Positions 22,601 to 52,030 of a stretch of DNA of 64,000 bases are shown piece after piece (position 1 is the first letter of the stretch; each line of letters begins with the position of its first letter). The DNA comes from Sycobia sp. Sy_11 (lineage: Eukaryota > Arthropoda > Insecta > Hymenoptera > Epichrysomallidae). Location: the NCBI GenBank assembly GCA_018907035.1, contig JACCIC010000022.1, positions 2,822,001-2,886,000 of the forward strand, read 5' to 3'. Under the pieces are notes generated by a model that saw only the letters and a program-made list of their open reading frames with translations, searched no databases and had not been told where the DNA came from. The translations under genes were made by a program, and so were the position numbers.

Positions 22601-25525
22601 TTAATCTTCAGCTAGAAAATTAGAAAATAAAACAGAACAAGTTTTTTCTTGAACCTCGTTTCGCAACTTCGTAATTATATCATTTACATCATATTTTGAT
22701 AAATTTCGTAAATATTTCTTTCTCTTTCCTTTGTCGTTAAAACACAAGCCATGCAATTTTTCGAAAACATTGCACAGATTAATTCCCGCACCTTTTAATA
22801 TTGTAGATAAGATGGCAGGCGTAAAAAGATTTCTCTTAGATAAAAAATGATGCAAATATTTTTTTTTCTTAAAACACATTCTGTAAAAATTTCGGAACAC
22901 GGAGGCAGCGCTATTCTGCGTCGATGATAATATATTCGAGAGATCGCTTGCTTTGAAGCCCGAGTCATAAAAGTCATTTAGAAGTTTGGTCCTGCTCCCT
23001 TTATCATCGAAACAAACACCGTGAAATTCCTTGAGGGCAGTAATAATATTGGGTTTGGTTCCATGTAATATCAATGACAATTCAGTAGGCGTAAAGCCCT
23101 CCTGTTCGTTTATAAAATCATATAGATAATGATTCGTTTCATCCACTATGCAATAGCGATGAAATTTTTCCAAACTGTCTACACCCCCGCTCAGCATGTG
23201 GCAGAAATCGGACGGTGAAAAGCCAATGCTGTAAAAATCAAAGAGAATCGTCCTCTTATGCCTATTTTCGTCGAAACAAATGCTGTATATCCTTTTTAGG
23301 AACGCCGACGCATTCGTTCCCGACTTGCACAGCAAGTAGGACAAACTGTGGAGTGTGAAATCTGCCTCATAAAAATCATTCAGAAGCTCCGTCCTCTTGC
23401 CTTGGTCGTCGAAGCAAGTATCGTGCAGCTTTTCGAATGCCTCGGTGACCGTGGCCCCAGCGCCACTCAGTACAGCGCACAAACGACTGAGATTGAAGCT
23501 GGGCACCCCGTCTCGTTGGTCCAAAAAATGTTTCAGCTTAGACGTTTTATTTTCGTGGTCGTCGAACCAAAGGTCGTATAAGTCCTTAAACACTATGGGA
23601 GCTTTAGCACCGCTCAAGCTTAAAACATTAGCAACGTCTATCAAATTGGCCCCTTCCTTTTCTATAGTAGATAAACGTTGCATCGCTTTGCCATCCTTAT
23701 CGAACCAGAGGTCATAAAGTTCTTTAAAAGCTTTCGAGCTTTTTGCGCCTGCTCCGTTTAGGATATTAGATATGTTAGTAAGATTAATGTGCTCCTCTTC
23801 CAAAGTCTTCAAATAATGCGTCTTTCTGCCTTGATCGTCGAACCAAAGCTCGTACAATTCTTGAAAAGCCATTGGCGCTCTGACGCCGGCTCCGTGCAAA
23901 ATACTGGTCATATTGGCCAGGCTTATTTTCTCCTGCTCGAGAGTTTTCAAATACTTCGTTTTGTTCCCGTCCTCGTCGAACCAGATTTTGTACAACTCTT
24001 TAAATACCTTCGAACTTTTAGTACCGAGTCCGGCCAAAATGCTCGAGACAGTAGCCAGGCACACGCCGTTGTCCGCCAAAGTTTTCAAATATTTAGTTCT
24101 GTTTCCCTGCTTGTCGAACCAGAGATTGTACAATTCTTTGAACGCAATTGGCGCGTTAACTCCCGTTCCGTTTAAAATGCCGGACATATTGGCCAGATAG
24201 ACGCCCTGCTGTTCTAAAGTTTTTAAATAACGAGTCTTGTTCCCATCCTTGTCGAACCAAAGATCGTATAGCTCTTTGAAGGCTTTAACGGCCTTAACGC
24301 CTGCACCGTTCAAAATGCCAGTTACATTCGTCAGGTTAATTCCGTGCTTTTCAATGGTTATTAGATATTCCGATTTATTTCCATCTTTATCGAACCAGAG
24401 ATTGTACAGTTCCTTGAACGTTGCAGGAGCTTTGGCACCCGCTCTGCTCAAAATACTGGATACGTAAGTTAAATTTATACCCTTTTCTTCTAAATTTTTC
24501 AGATATGTCGATTTCTCCTCGTGCTCATCGAACCAAAGATTGTACAACTCTTCGAAAGCTTCGGGCGCCTTGGGTCCAGCACCGCTCAAAATGCTAGTCA
24601 TTTTGCTCAGTGGTATTCCTCTATCTTCTAAGGTTTTCAGGTAACGCGTTTTTCTCCCTTTCTCGTCGAACCAAAGAGCGTAAAGATTCTTAAAAGCCTC
24701 CGGGGCCTTTCCCTTGGTCCCGTTTAAAATGCTGGAAACATTCGACAGGCACACTTCGTTATCTGCTAAAGTTTGCAAATATCGCGATTTATTCCCTTCG
24801 TTGTCGAACCAAAGATCGATCAATTCTTTATAATATTTTGGAGTATTAGCACCGGTTCCGCTCAAAATACTTGATATGTTAGTCATTGAAATTCCCTTAC
24901 TCTTTAGAATTTCGAAATAATGCGTTGTATTTCCCGATTCGTCGAACCACAAATGGTACAAGCTCTTGTATGCTTCGGCGGCATGAATGGCTGATCTGTT
25001 TAATATGATCGCCACGCTATCGAGATTAACGCCCTCCATTTTTAATTTGACCAGGTACATTGTCTCCTTCCCTTGTTGATCGAACCATAAATTATATAAG
25101 CTTTTAAAAGCTGTAATGCCGCTGTGTCCTGCTCTGCTTAAAATACTGGACACGTTGTCCGGATTTAAGCCTTTGTTCCTTAGAGTTTCTATTATATTTT
25201 CTTTTTTTAAAAAATTTAAAAATTGCTTAAACGCGGGCGTTTTTTCCTTACCCACGACGCGATTAGTAAATTTTATTTCTTCATTGATATGTTGATTTTG
25301 AACATTAGTTGAGTCGAAACTCTCATTTATTATACTTGTACCTTCGTAATTAGATTTCCTTCTACTAGCTTTATTTACACATTTCTTTCGAATTTTCGGC
25401 ACATTCCCGTTTATTTTTACAACAGCTTTTCTTTTCCTGGTTGATTTATAACCATTGCTTTCGTTTGTAATTCTTGATTGATTATTTTGTTTGCTGGGGA
25501 AATTTTCAGTATCTTGCACCGACAT
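22601..25525 (-). CDS. 974-aa protein with 18 tandem 46-residue helical repeats
   Basis: One open coding exon of 975 codons. Residues 1-60 are polar and strongly basic, with clusters STRKRK, KIRKK and SRRK, a likely nuclear localisation signal. Residues 90-115 form a capping half-unit. Residues 116-942 are 18 repeats: eleven of exactly 46 residues (116-621), then seven of 42-49. A typical unit has a first amphipathic segment ending S-S-I-L, a loop of the type [SNH]-G-A-G-x-K, a second helix A-F-K-E-L-Y-x-L-W-F-D, a D-x-x-G-N-K-T turn and a third helix YLKTL. A 32-residue tail follows. There are no transmembrane segments or signal peptide. I do not recognise the family. The layout recalls helix-loop-helix nucleic-acid-binding repeats (TALE-like, mTERF); that is inference. 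A splice acceptor eight bases before the ATG suggests a spliced 5' UTR. Confidence 0.9.
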   Translation of the reverse strand: MSVQDTENFPSKQNNQSRITNESNGYKSTRKRKAVVKINGNVPKIRKKCVNKASRRKSNYEGTSIINESFDSTNVQNQHINEEIKFTNRVVGKEKTPAFKQFLNFLKKENIIETLRNKGLNPDNVSSILSRAGHSGITAFKSLYNLWFDQQGKETMYLVKLKMEGVNLDSVAIILNRSAIHAAEAYKSLYHLWFDESGNTTHYFEILKSKGISMTNISSILSGTGANTPKYYKELIDLWFDNEGNKSRYLQTLADNEVCLSNVSSILNGTKGKAPEAFKNLYALWFDEKGRKTRYLKTLEDRGIPLSKMTSILSGAGPKAPEAFEELYNLWFDEHEEKSTYLKNLEEKGINLTYVSSILSRAGAKAPATFKELYNLWFDKDGNKSEYLITIEKHGINLTNVTGILNGAGVKAVKAFKELYDLWFDKDGNKTRYLKTLEQQGVYLANMSGILNGTGVNAPIAFKELYNLWFDKQGNRTKYLKTLADNGVCLATVSSILAGLGTKSSKVFKELYKIWFDEDGNKTKYLKTLEQEKISLANMTSILHGAGVRAPMAFQELYELWFDDQGRKTHYLKTLEEEHINLTNISNILNGAGAKSSKAFKELYDLWFDKDGKAMQRLSTIEKEGANLIDVANVLSLSGAKAPIVFKDLYDLWFDDHENKTSKLKHFLDQRDGVPSFNLSRLCAVLSGAGATVTEAFEKLHDTCFDDQGKRTELLNDFYEADFTLHSLSYLLCKSGTNASAFLKRIYSICFDENRHKRTILFDFYSIGFSPSDFCHMLSGGVDSLEKFHRYCIVDETNHYLYDFINEQEGFTPTELSLILHGTKPNIITALKEFHGVCFDDKGSRTKLLNDFYDSGFKASDLSNILSSTQNSAASVFRNFYRMCFKKKKYLHHFLSKRNLFTPAILSTILKGAGINLCNVFEKLHGLCFNDKGKRKKYLRNLSKYDVNDIITKLRNEVQEKTCSVLFSNFLAED
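22700..25180 (-). repeat. Coding tandem repeat array, 138-bp period
   Basis: It encodes units 1-18 of the 974-aa protein. Units 1-11 occupy 25180-23663 without a single length change. Unit 12 has 49 residues, 13 has 48, 14 has 46, 15 has 42, 16 has 46, 17 has 44 and 18 has 46. Units 1-12 end their second helix in W-F-D, mostly L-W-F-D; units 13-18 have Cys in place of Trp (xCFD or similar). Confidence 0.93.
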
Positions 25526-25545
25526 TGTCGTACCTAAAAAAAGTT
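25526..25545 (-). promoter_or_regulatory. Splice acceptor in the 5' UTR of the repeat gene
   Basis: The minus strand reads a pyrimidine-rich CTTTTTTTAG followed by GTACGACA and the ATG. The new exon would start at 25533, giving an eight-base UTR before the start codon. The upstream exon was not located; one donor-like CAG/GTAATG on the minus strand near 26934 is a candidate. Confidence 0.55.
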
Positions 25546-26580
25546 AAATCATTTAAGCTTCACGTTATAACTAAAATTTTTTGATTTGAAAACGTTTTAA
25601 TGAAATTAATTTTTTATTATTTTGTAATAGCGAAAAAAACATTTTTTTAAACAAGAAAATAATATGGTCCAATGTTAAGACTCTATACCAAAGAGGTTCG
25701 CAACAATCTTTTTTAAATAAATTTTTTAAAAAATTTTAATGTTTCTTTTTAATAGACGGCAACACGTGAAGTTATACATTTTTTTATAAAAGTTTTAAAA
25801 AACAAGTTTTTGTAAAATATCAGTTTTTTATACATTTGTTGAATATCGAACTTTATTCACCGACTTGACGCTGATCGATATTCTCTGAGTTCTACTTCCA
25901 ATCCATATCGAATTTTTTTCGAAGATGTTTTGGAAACATAATATCTGTTAAATTGTTCAGACAGATTGTACGGTTCCACTGTCAATTAAATTTTTCATCT
26001 ATTACACATCAACGTTTGGGACCGCCAAAATAACTCTTATTATTTTATTTTTATATTATTTAATTATTATAGAAAGTTGTCTCTATATTTAGAATGTAGA
26101 ATATTTTAGGAAGATTTTTATATGAGCACAGTAAACAAATTGAATGTGAGCCCTTGTAAATAACTCGAAAGCATATAACAATGTAGCAGTTCAATTAAAA
26201 CAAAAATTAAACATTACATTAAGTACATAAATTTGTTGATATTTAAATATCTTTTTTTATATATTTAGTTTGATGATAAACTTTTTTTGTTCATATAGGC
26301 TACGCTTATATAAGAATTTTCAAATGTATTTCCAATATTTGGAGAGGTATTGTAATACGCTTATATAACGGCCATTTATTTCAAATGAACGGCGCTCTCT
26401 TGAAAGCAACGCAACCGGTATTAAATAATTTTTTTTCTTCTCAATTTTAATAAAGAAGCAGATACAATAATACAGGAAAGCATTGGTTCTATAGAGTTCG
26501 ACCATTAAAATGACGGATATCTCTATTGACTTCTTGGTGAAATTTACCAATAACACTACTGATGTTTTACAAATATTGAC

Positions 26581-26639
<59 letters not shown>

Positions 26640-26700
26640 GAGAAAGTAAGTTGAATTTTCATCCATTTAATACCCATACACACACTATATATACGCGCCT
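25546..26700. other. AT-rich non-coding region
   Basis: No exon recognised. A (TA)n tract lies at 26586-26636. Confidence 0.5.
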
Positions 26701-27013
26701 TACCTACGAGTACAGAATTTCTTCCCGGTGCACCCCCGTTCTATTAATACGCGTCCTCCCTCTCTTGGAACAGATGGCTCGGGACTGGCTGTCGTCGTTT
26801 ATACATTTGGCATTCCGCGCCCGAAGGAAACCCCGCTACCCCCCAGCACGCTAACGCTATCGCTGGCTTTTCCCTTCTTTTGCGGGCGGAAAATCCCCTC
26901 GTATATGTTGGAGGGGCGGGGATAGACATTACCTGGATATAGAGTAGCTCCCCCTATGCCTATGCTTCACCCCTCCCCCTCCAACATTTATCACCCTCAC
27001 TCCCTCACTCTCA

Positions 27014-27044
<31 letters not shown>

Positions 27045-27240
27045 TGCTTCCCTCGAAAGCTCTTTACAATATATACGAAGCTCGTCTTTGCCCGTAGCCT
27101 CGCTCTTCCATCGTGCTGGTTCTTCTATATATGCATAGGTTTAAGGGTAGGTGGAAGAATGACTGGGGTCATTGGCAAGGTGTTGCGAGTACGGCCGCGC
27201 CGGCGCAGCCGCCTTCGTGCGAGCAGGTGAGCAGGTAAAA
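26701..27240. promoter_or_regulatory. GC- and CT-rich island, possible promoter region
   Basis: A sharp rise in GC and CpG content within AT-rich flanks, with a (CT)n tract at about 27011-27040. At its right edge GAGCAG is followed by GTGAGCAG and GTAAAA, two overlapping donor-like sites on the plus strand. On the minus strand ATCCAG/GTAATG (near 26934) is donor-like and could belong to the 5' UTR exon of the 974-aa gene. Which strand is transcribed cannot be decided here. Confidence 0.4.
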
Positions 27241-30200
27241 TACTACATGGAACAAGATCATAACTGTACTAGTAAGGCTTATATATGTAACGATTTATAT
27301 ACATTAAATATATAAATCGTTTGAAATAATTTACATTTCTAAAATAGAGAGCTTCAATTTTTGATTCGATGGAATTTGAAATGGATCATTGACAGTTTGA
27401 TTTTTCACTACATACTATACATCTGTATAAGGCACAACAGCGAAAAACATGGATGTATTCTTCCTATAAAAAATGTTTAAAATCAGAGTCATGTTATTGA
27501 TCTTTTTTTTTTCTAAATTAAAAGTTATTCTCATAAATTTCGTGGAAATCATATACTCATTTTCATTTTTTATAATAATACAAAAAAAGTTCAATTCGAT
27601 AGATCGGGCTGGAAAAGTTCCATTTTTCAAATTAATACAATCTTTAGTTTCTTGCCTTCTTTTTCACTAACTTCGTAGCTGGTTTACTTTAGATTCGATT
27701 TATAATAAATAATTTATTCTACATAGTATAAAATTTGTTCGCGATTTCGAGAAAAATGTATATTTTAAATCAATTTAGCCTTTACAGTCTTTTGCTAATA
27801 GTTTTAAGAAAGTTAAAGTTTTCGAATATTGAATATTATACTTATATCTCCAAAGACACAATCATTTGTATCCACTTACTAATGACATTAAGTAATAGGT
27901 ACACTTATAGTTATCAAACTTAGTAATTAATAATCTTAAACGAGAAAAAATATTTATCAGTGGCTTTTCAATTATTAGTGTTATAATACATTAAAATCTT
28001 TGTAATGAAAAATTTTATAAAAAATAAGTATGGTACAATATTAATATTCGCTACTTTCTGATAAATAATAAAAATATATTTGTATCGTCGAAAGTTTTTA
28101 ATTATCTCAGATCTTAAAATATTAAAATTAATTTTTATTTTTTTATAAAAGAAAATTAAAATTAAAAATTGTACTTATGTCGACTGTATTGAATTAAGTA
28201 ATGACTGTCTGTCATTATTTTAAGTCTGACTGTCATTATTTTAAGTCTGACTGTCATTATTTTAACTAATATCAGCTAATATATGATATTATAAAGACTA
28301 AGACCGATAAAAATATTTATTAATATAAAAGAAAATTGCAAAGAAAATGTATACACGAAATCTCGGAAAGATGTAGTTAAAACATTATGCAGAGTCGTTT
28401 TTGTATAGGGACCTATGGGGCTCGTGCTTGAAGCCCCATCCATCCAGGGGCCTCCTACATCTGGTAAAGAAATTATTTATGTATAAAAATGCGGTTTTTG
28501 AATAAATTTAATACAGATATTGTTACTTATTCAATAAATCGTTGATATTATTATTTTTAATTCTTATTATATAGCAACAAAAAACCAATGTCAGATAAAA
28601 ATTTTAATTTATTCAGAATGGAGAATGATCATAAGTAATAACAACAAAAACGAAATAAATTTTTGAGAATGCTATTTTTTAATAATAAAGTAAAATTATT
28701 TACATAAATTAAGTTTTACAAGATATTTGATTTTTTTGAGAGGCACATTATAATATCTGTTGAATTTTTTTAATAATGAAAATGAAGTCGTTAAATATAT
28801 ATATATATATATGATTCTGAAATTCTAGTCAGTATAATAAATAAATACTAAAATTAAAATATTTAAATGATAATAATGTTTTGGTTGATAATAAGTAATT
28901 TATAAATTTAAATATGTAGCCGGCAAATAGTTTATTTCACAAAATTGAAATTAATTGAATTTAAGATATTTAATATAGAATAAAAAACAGTTTATAGAAA
29001 TATTAGTTATAGATAGGTAAAGTGCATAATATTAATTAATTATAAGTTAAGCAGAATTGCCGTTAGTAAGTTTTACAAAATATAAGGATACATTTCGGGT
29101 ATTTTGAAAGGATTTGAACAATGCAATGTTGGATATCAATTATTACTAAAGTTTTTCAAATCAGAAGGATGATTTATTTGCTGGTATATAATTGATATAA
29201 TAATACATCGTTACATTTACACAAATTTACAAATACCTTTAAACGAGATGACGATATTTTTGAGTTCCTATATCACGATGAATAAAACCAAAGAGTATTC
29301 AACTGTGTTTTATAAATGCTTTGAATAGTTCTAAAATTAAGACGTAAATATAGTAACTATTAATAAAAAATATACGAAATCTACAATTTTATATGCTAAT
29401 TAACAGTACCATTATTAATTAACAGTGTTGTACTTTGGATAGTTTCTTTCAATGCGATTTACTCTAATACGTGCTTAGTAGTGTATGAATACTAATGCAG
29501 AGAAAGCGTGGAGCTATACTTTTATTTGTTTATGTGAATTTTGTCTCTCGTTCTCGGCAAAATATTGTTTTACGCAGTTGGCAATGACAAAGCGTCTTGA
29601 TAAATTGTATAGTAAGTTAATTAAAGATGATACGATTTGCTTACAATGGGATGAAAGATCATAATGTGCCTGCCTTGATAGGAACTGATGCGTATCATGG
29701 AAAATGACTGTTGATCTATTTATGTTTCATTTCATTTGTTTCGTATTATTTTTCCTTCATACTTATATAAAACATCCCGTATAAACGTCACAAGCCAGTA
29801 TGAATTGCTAATTAATTACCTAAGTAGAAAGAACATTCAGTCCGTACTCCTTATATCATGTATAATCATTTTTGCACAGCGCGTTATTGTAATATTTATT
29901 ATTTATACGTCTATATTAATTTTTATGCGCAGGCGAACATACATAATTAGGAAATAGACTACCAATGACGAATTGTTTTTATAAAACAATTCATTCTTTA
30001 AAGTTATTGAATTTATAATATATAAAGAACTAAATTATGTTCGCTTCTTTATGACTGCATACACCTTCGCATTTCTTTTGTTTAAATATACAGATAAAGA
30101 TTTATACAATGTAACTTCTTACATTTAATAATATTTAACTGACTACCAATGACAGGTGACGCGAGGCAACCAACATTTGCGAAAAAAGTCTATCAAAACG

Positions 30201-30990
30201 TACACAGCAAATATAGCATTTAATACGTTACTATCTTGGTTGTAAAAATCAGAAAATAAAAAAAAGAACACTATTTGGAATATAAAATAACCAAAACGCT
30301 TGAACAAGTATCGTATTCGCCACCCTATAATTGATATCGTTATGTATAATTTATGTAACAAATATCGCAACGGTAATTCTAAAGCTTTGGAGTCGCGATT
30401 TCAATATAATATTCATAACTTAAGATATATTTATTGACGAAACTAACGCTAGTGAATACTGTCCTATGTATAAGTACGTTTTTTTTTTCATTTTAAAGAT
30501 CAAGAGTAGAAAATACAAAAAAATTCATTTACAAAGGAAAAATTAATAAATCATGATTGTTATTATATAAATGACTGAAAAACAAATGCACATTTCAAGC
30601 ATAGTTCGCTCGTTGCGGAAATTGCGATGGGTAACTTTTCGCTAGATTTGAATTATTTACAACGTTTGTTGAAAATTGTATCAATCATTATGTACTTCTA
30701 AACAGAATAAGCGCCAAAAAGGTATATAAAAAAAATGTTTTAGAAAAATATTGTAGTAAAACTTCATTTCTATCATCAGTTATAAAAGGAGCATTATTAA
30801 AAACATTATCAAAAATGTAAGAATACTAATAAAAATGAAGAAAAAGCAAATCATATGAAATGTATGACTTATAAGGAAAATAAATTATTCAATTTGTTCC
30901 TACAATATTTTTCTAATATACTTTCAGTAGTTTAAAAACATTGCAAGGATTTGGAAAGAACGTTTCATTAGCGCTTTCAACGCATTCGAT
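27241..30990. other. AT-rich non-coding region 3' of Fak
   Basis: About 3.7 kb of AT-rich DNA with no supported exon. It includes a triplicated short repeat at 28196-28264, a G/C-rich hairpin (ATGGGGCT..AGCCCCAT) near 28407-28432 and a short (TA)n at 28794-28812. Confidence 0.5.
28196..28330 (+). repeat. CTGACTGTCATTATTTTA repeat, triplicated copy
   Basis: The 21-base unit AAGTCTGACTGTCATTATTTT is repeated in tandem (about 28207-28264, first copy partial). It is followed by ATATTATAAAGACTAAGACC and GATAAAAATATTTATTAAT. The same sequence follows a single copy of the motif at 44575-44660, so this is one dispersed family. Confidence 0.7.
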
Positions 30991-30996
30991 TTTATT
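30991..30996 (-). terminator. Candidate poly(A) signal of Fak
   Basis: TTTATT on the plus strand reads AATAAA on the minus strand, only about 22 bases after the Fak stop codon. That would make a very short 3' UTR; a more distal site is also possible. Confidence 0.4.
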
Positions 30997-31018
30997 TGAT
31001 ATATTTGACACCTCATCG

Positions 31019-50630
<19,612 letters not shown>

Positions 50631-50634
<4 letters not shown>

Positions 50635-50642
50635 TCCCTCAT
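50631..50642 (-). promoter_or_regulatory. Minimal uORF overlapping the Fak start codon
   Basis: Directly upstream on the minus strand an ATG-AGG-GAA-TGA reading frame ends so that its TGA overlaps the Fak ATG as ATGA (50634-50631). The intron acceptor CTTTCTGCGCAG lies just before it, so the exon would begin two bases before the uORF ATG at 50642. It may tune Fak translation by reinitiation or leaky scanning. Confidence 0.55.
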
Positions 50643-51718
50643 GGCTGCGCAGAAAGATTTAAGCTACTTTTATTCACTTATTATATAAATATATATAAGG
50701 CTATCGTTAAATTGCGTATCTATTATAAAATAAAATGAGATATTTATATATGGTATGACTAATAAAGGTATGACGTTTACACAATACATTAAATGTGTAA
50801 AAGTATAAATTATACCCTAATGCGGATATAGTGTCAAAGTTTTTTTTTTTTGATGCTATAAGATATTTCAATAGAAAAAACGTAGAGTTTTTCAAATATG
50901 CTTTGAAAAGATAAAAAAAATTCATTAGTCGTGGTCACGAAGCTTTAAGTTATAGGCAGGAAAGACTTTTACAGTTATACTACTACACTCAATATTTTCT
51001 TAAATAAATCTAACTATATGTTGGTCGTCCTTATAATCCAGAGAACATAAGTTTATAATATTAAAATTGATAATATAAAAATATCAAAAATTTTAACTCG
51101 TACATTAACTTTTCAATATCAATAATATTTATCATTTTAACTCTTGTAAAATCATTGAAGAATCAAAAAAATATTTTTGTTTTCAAATCTTAATGATATA
51201 AAAAATATTCTTGCGTTTGATTTGAATAATGGCTTAAATTATTCTGCATTTTTTCAAATTAAAGCTTAAGATTTGTAGCTAGATTTCCTCTCACTTGTGA
51301 AATAGAATGAGTTTGATTTCAAAATTAAAAAAATAGAAATAGATTAGAAATATTCAAATTATATATTTTCAAGGATAAAGTGTAATATTGGTGACAACCT
51401 TTTTTAAACTTATTAAATGTAAAAAGAATATTGAAAGAACTTGTGCGTCATAAACAGAATATCTATAAAAAATTTATTTATTTATGGTGAAATAAGTGGA
51501 CTATTAAAAAATACTTAGTATTTAAAAACTGAATGTAGTGCTAGTTATGCACAAAATTTATTTAAGTTGAGGAACAATACAATATGCAACGCGAGAAAGT
51601 TTTTCTTCCATTACAATAAGTTTCGACAAAATAAGAAATTGAACGATTTTCTCGACATATTAATCACTCATTTATTTTGTACATCATCCGAAGAAGATTC
51701 ACACAAACTTAGAAAGAT

Positions 51719-51723
<5 letters not shown>

Positions 51724-51779
<56 letters not shown>
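51724..51779. repeat. (GA)n microsatellite
   Basis: About 28 AG units without interruption; complementary in composition to the (CT)n at 51971-52030. Confidence 0.92.
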
Positions 51780-51782
<3 letters not shown>

Positions 51783-51970
51783 GAAGGAGTGAGAGAGGGG
51801 AGATTGATTCATGCATGGATAAGTTTATACTGTACATTATGCTGTTCCAAAAACAAAAGCGAGAAACTTTCACGACGGTTATTCGCTGTGATATACACAC
51901 CGCAAAATACGAGACAAAACACCCCGTATTTCCTTGTGGCTTGCGCATCGAAGGACAATGCCAGTGAGTC

Positions 51971-51989
51971 TCCTCTCTCTCTCTCTCTC

Positions 51990-52029
<40 letters not shown>

Positions 52030-52030
52030 A
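51971..52030. repeat. (CT)n microsatellite
   Basis: About 30 CT units with one interruption. With the upstream (GA)n it forms a long imperfect inverted pair about 190 bases apart. Confidence 0.92.

Noticed and set aside
23348..24467. Plus-strand ORFs of 76-128 aa with repeating sequence
   Set aside because: Antisense shadows of the 138-bp coding repeat; the minus strand has one 975-codon frame.
22601..25525. Reading the 46-aa repeat as ankyrin, TPR, PPR or leucine-rich repeats
   Set aside because: Unit length and conserved residues (SSIL, AFKELYxLWFD) do not fit ankyrin (33 aa), TPR (34), PPR (35) or LRR consensus. mTERF and TALE-like remain open.
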